This document shows positions 61,880 to 64,000 of a DNA stretch of 64,000 nucleotides, in pieces; the first letter of the stretch is position 1; the number at the start of each line of letters is the position of its first letter. The stretch spans positions 11,470,501 to 11,534,500 of the forward strand of contig JARFIW010000170.1 of NCBI GenBank assembly GCA_036346225.1, in the 5' to 3' direction. The stretch comes from Platerodrilus igneus (Eukaryota > Arthropoda > Insecta > Coleoptera > Lycidae). The notes under the pieces were generated by a model. It did no database searches and had not been told where the DNA came from. It worked only from the letters and a program-made list of their open reading frames with translations. The translations under genes were made by a program, and so were the position numbers.

Positions 61880-63560
61880 TATGAAATAATCATTTATTGT
61901 GAAATCTACGTTTCGACTTATATAAAGTCTTTATCAAGATCTAAAATTTAAAAATTATGAGTGAAAACACAGTCATTAACCTAATTAAAATTAAGAAACT
62001 TACACACAATTTGATGTTAGTACATGTACTGATTTAACATAAAGGAGGATCCCAAATAAATAGTAATAACATTTAATGTAAAAATAAAATGTAAAGATAA
62101 AATTAAGACTACAAACAGCATACAATACGGACAAACACAGACTAAGAACTAACGTCTAACAATTAAAGAAACCCCAACAGCAAAGTGGGTTTGTTCTACA
62201 GCAGAGTTGATAAATTCGCCAGGTGATAGATAACAAACAAAAAACTTAATATCCAACTATTACAAAGACATAAATTTAAAGACCCATTTTATTATAAAAT
62301 CTAAGATACACTATTAGATCACATATCTATTGAAACTATATAATAGAGCATAACTAGTAAATAAATTATGAATGTCATGTTTGTTATTAATGCAGTTGAC
62401 TTGACGTTCAATATGGTAAGACTCTAGATAAAGTCTCCGTTTATAACCATCTTCTCGTTCTAAAATTTCAACGTCATCGTAATCAGGAGAGTGGTGGGTT
62501 AGGTGGACATGTGAGGATAAAGCGCAACAAGATTAACCAACTTTGGCATCACTACGGTGTTGGGTGAGGCGATTACGCAGCCATTGTTGAGTTTGGCCAA
62601 CATATGAGCTATTGCAACTACAAGTAATCCTATAGACAACGTTACTGATTAAAGATTTTGGAGTTTTGTCTTTAAGAGGAGTAAACAATTTGTTAATAGA
62701 TTTTTGATGTTGACAAACAATGAAAGTGCCAGGTATTTTTAAAATTTTTTTAAGTTGAGGAGTAAGGCGTTGAATATACGGAAGCATTTTAAATATGACG
62801 GTATTCTGTCTGTCTTGGCTTGGACGATAAAAAGTACCATTAATGCATCTCAAAATTAATTGTTTTGGATAGCCATTATTAAATATTGTGGTAATTCGAT
62901 CCCTATAGTTCTTATTTTTAAATTCAGGTTCAGATAACGAATCAACTCTGTGTTTTAGTGTCAGAATGGTGTTTACCTTTTGTTTAAAAGAATGGTCAGA
63001 AAAATAATTGATGTACCTACCAGAGTAAGTAGGTTTCTTATAACAGTCGAATATTAACCGGTTATCATTATTTCTAATAACAAGAGTATCAAGAAACGGA
63101 ATCTTTTTATTAATTTCTAACTCGACAGTAAATTGTAAATGAGGGTTGAAATTATTGAATACCATCAATACCTCATCAACTTTTCCCTCTGGAATAGAAC
63201 AAAGAATGTCGTCAACAAACTTGACCAAAAAAGGAAATTGAAAGGACAAATTGGGGGTAACTACATCTAACAAATGATCCATGACCAGCTGGGCGATAAC
63301 AGGAGATAAAGGCGACCCCATCGGAGTACCGAAAATTTGAAGGTAGTATAAAAATAAAATAAGTATTTTTAAAAACAAGATTTAACGTAGCCAAAAACAT
63401 TTGTTTAGTGATTTTGCAATTCTGAGAAATAATGTTCCATTTCAATTCAACGATATGAGTAACCAACTCTAAAGGAATGTTCGTGAAAAGTGAAGTCACA
63501 TCTAAAGAGATAAGTATGTGGTTGGGCGGTAACTGAAAGTTTCTATAAGATTCGACCTTA
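61880..63560 (-). pseudogene. Penelope-like element PLE2: RT and GIY-YIG nuclease, broken
   Basis: A second PLE family. The minus strand reads from about 63540: LISLDVTSLFTNIPLELV (motif A), a frameshift near 63350, FGTPMGSPLSPVIAQLVMDH (motif B), FPFLVKFVDDILCSIPEG (FVDD catalytic), KKIPFLDTLVIRNND, KKPTYSGRYINYFSDH, then the nuclease VVYRITCSCNSSYVGQTQQW and RNRLTQHR. After a stop at 62533 the protein continues in another frame: LSSHVHLTHHSPDYDDVEIL and LESYHIERQVNCINNKHDIH, to about 62335. The 5' third is missing: the copy ends at 63560 against R1 copy 3. It shares little sequence with PLE1 outside the motifs. Confidence 0.87.
61902..61942 (-). ncRNA. HHR-like hairpin in the PLE2 3' region
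   Basis: On the minus strand: stem I AGAUC pairs with GAUUU, core-like UUGAUAAA, stem II GACUU-UAUAU-AAGUC, then GAAACGUA. Relative to the hammerhead consensus, C3 and G8 are changed and one base is added before stem II. The PLE1 pLTR hairpin shows the same deviations. Confidence 0.5.
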
Positions 63561-64000
63561 TGCTCGCCGCCTTTCGTTTTTTTTTTTATTATTAATTTTA
63601 ATTTTATATTTGATATGAAAATATTTACTTTATATTTCGTGCTTTATCTACGTTTGGTTGGTCTATCAAACAAAACTGTATTAATATGCCTCGACTATTA
63701 GAAACTCGTCTTCCCAGGGTATCAACCTACTTACCGTGGGTTCAGTGGTAAGTAAATGTGCAATGCACCAACCAAACTGCACTACCTTTATTTTTGTACC
63801 TGTAATCTTTTACTTGTATTTGCCAAAATTTTATAACAGATCCACGTAGCCTTGTGCCAAATAAATTAATATTACCAATTTTAGACTTTGCCGTTCAAAA
63901 CACACAGTACTCACCTGTTTTTACACGTCGCCGTCGGCCTCTCTGAATACTGGCTCAAAAATCTCACTCGCCGTATGCGTCTTTACAATGCGTGGCACTA
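63561..64000 (-). repeat. Interspersed repeat family R1, copy 3 (cut by window end)
   Basis: Starts TTATGCTCGCCGCC, like copy 1 (TTATGCTCACC), and keeps CGTTTGGTTGGTCTA, GCCTCGACTATTAGAAACTC, CCGTGGGTTCAGTGGTAAG, AGCCTTGTGCCAAATAAATT and the region to CGCCGTATGCGTC. It is directly joined to the truncated PLE2, without a TA tract. Confidence 0.78.
63728..63754 (-). other. Conserved hairpin of repeat R1 (copy 3)
   Basis: TACTTACC pairs with GGTAAGTA around GTGGGTTCAGT. Confidence 0.6.

Overview
The window is AT-rich eukaryotic nuclear DNA, most likely from an insect. It has GT-AG introns as short as 48 bp, a class III alcohol dehydrogenase (formaldehyde dehydrogenase) with arthropod-like sequence, TTAGG-type repeats, and a dense mixture of animal transposable elements. 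I cannot fix the order; nothing prokaryotic was seen. Host genes are few: Fdh on the minus strand (exons between about 50.9 and 55.7 kb), an unrecognised plus-strand gene (exons at 16.8 and 22.1-22.6 kb), and a broken USP16/45-type deubiquitinase (31.4-32.26 kb).

Layout. 0-2.1 kb: Ty3/gypsy pol and 3' end (+). 2.1-5.5 kb: BEL/Pao gag-protease-RT (-). 7.17-9.46 kb: Tc1/mariner-like DNA transposon with TIRs near 490 bp. 10.95-12.43 kb: repeat family R1, copy 1. 14.0-14.8 kb: a Crypton-type tyrosine recombinase fragment (-). 15.8-16.1 kb: tRNA-derived SINE. 17.6-19.4 kb: gypsy debris carrying a second SINE. 19.6-20.35 kb: repeat R2 (-). 23.4-26.0 kb: LINE RT next to a Penelope-like element (PLE) 5' half, both (-). 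28.2-31.2 kb: non-LTR element with zinc finger, RT and restriction-like endonuclease, running in frame into the USP remnant. 32.26-32.53 kb: palindromic element with two hammerhead ribozymes. 32.6-36.4 kb: R2 plus gypsy RT-RNase H-integrase (+). 37.4-40.3 kb: PLE with inverted arms and a 12-bp target duplication. 40.3-42.2 kb: Merlin transposon. 42.3-42.8 kb: gypsy LTR and a 204-bp mini-PLE. 43.6-45.6 kb: duplicated 3' exons of Fdh and a Crypton. 45.6-52.9 kb: a second, nearly identical copy of the whole 38.3-45.6 kb block. 53-55.7 kb: Crypton 5' exon and the main Fdh exons. 56.2 kb: third SINE. 59.9-61.8 kb: R1 copy 2. 61.9-63.56 kb: second PLE family (-). 63.56-64 kb: R1 copy 3, cut by the window edge.

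Most genes here act as parasites rather than as a pathway. The most notable items are the double hammerhead palindrome, the in-frame junction of an endonuclease-type retrotransposon with a deubiquitinase, a conserved and covarying hairpin in R1, the HHR-like core shared by two PLE families, and a 7.3-kb tandem duplication that starts at the centre of a PLE palindrome and duplicates the last Fdh exons. Many frame breaks in the duplicated block are one-base homopolymer differences between copies, so part of the apparent decay may be sequencing or assembly error.
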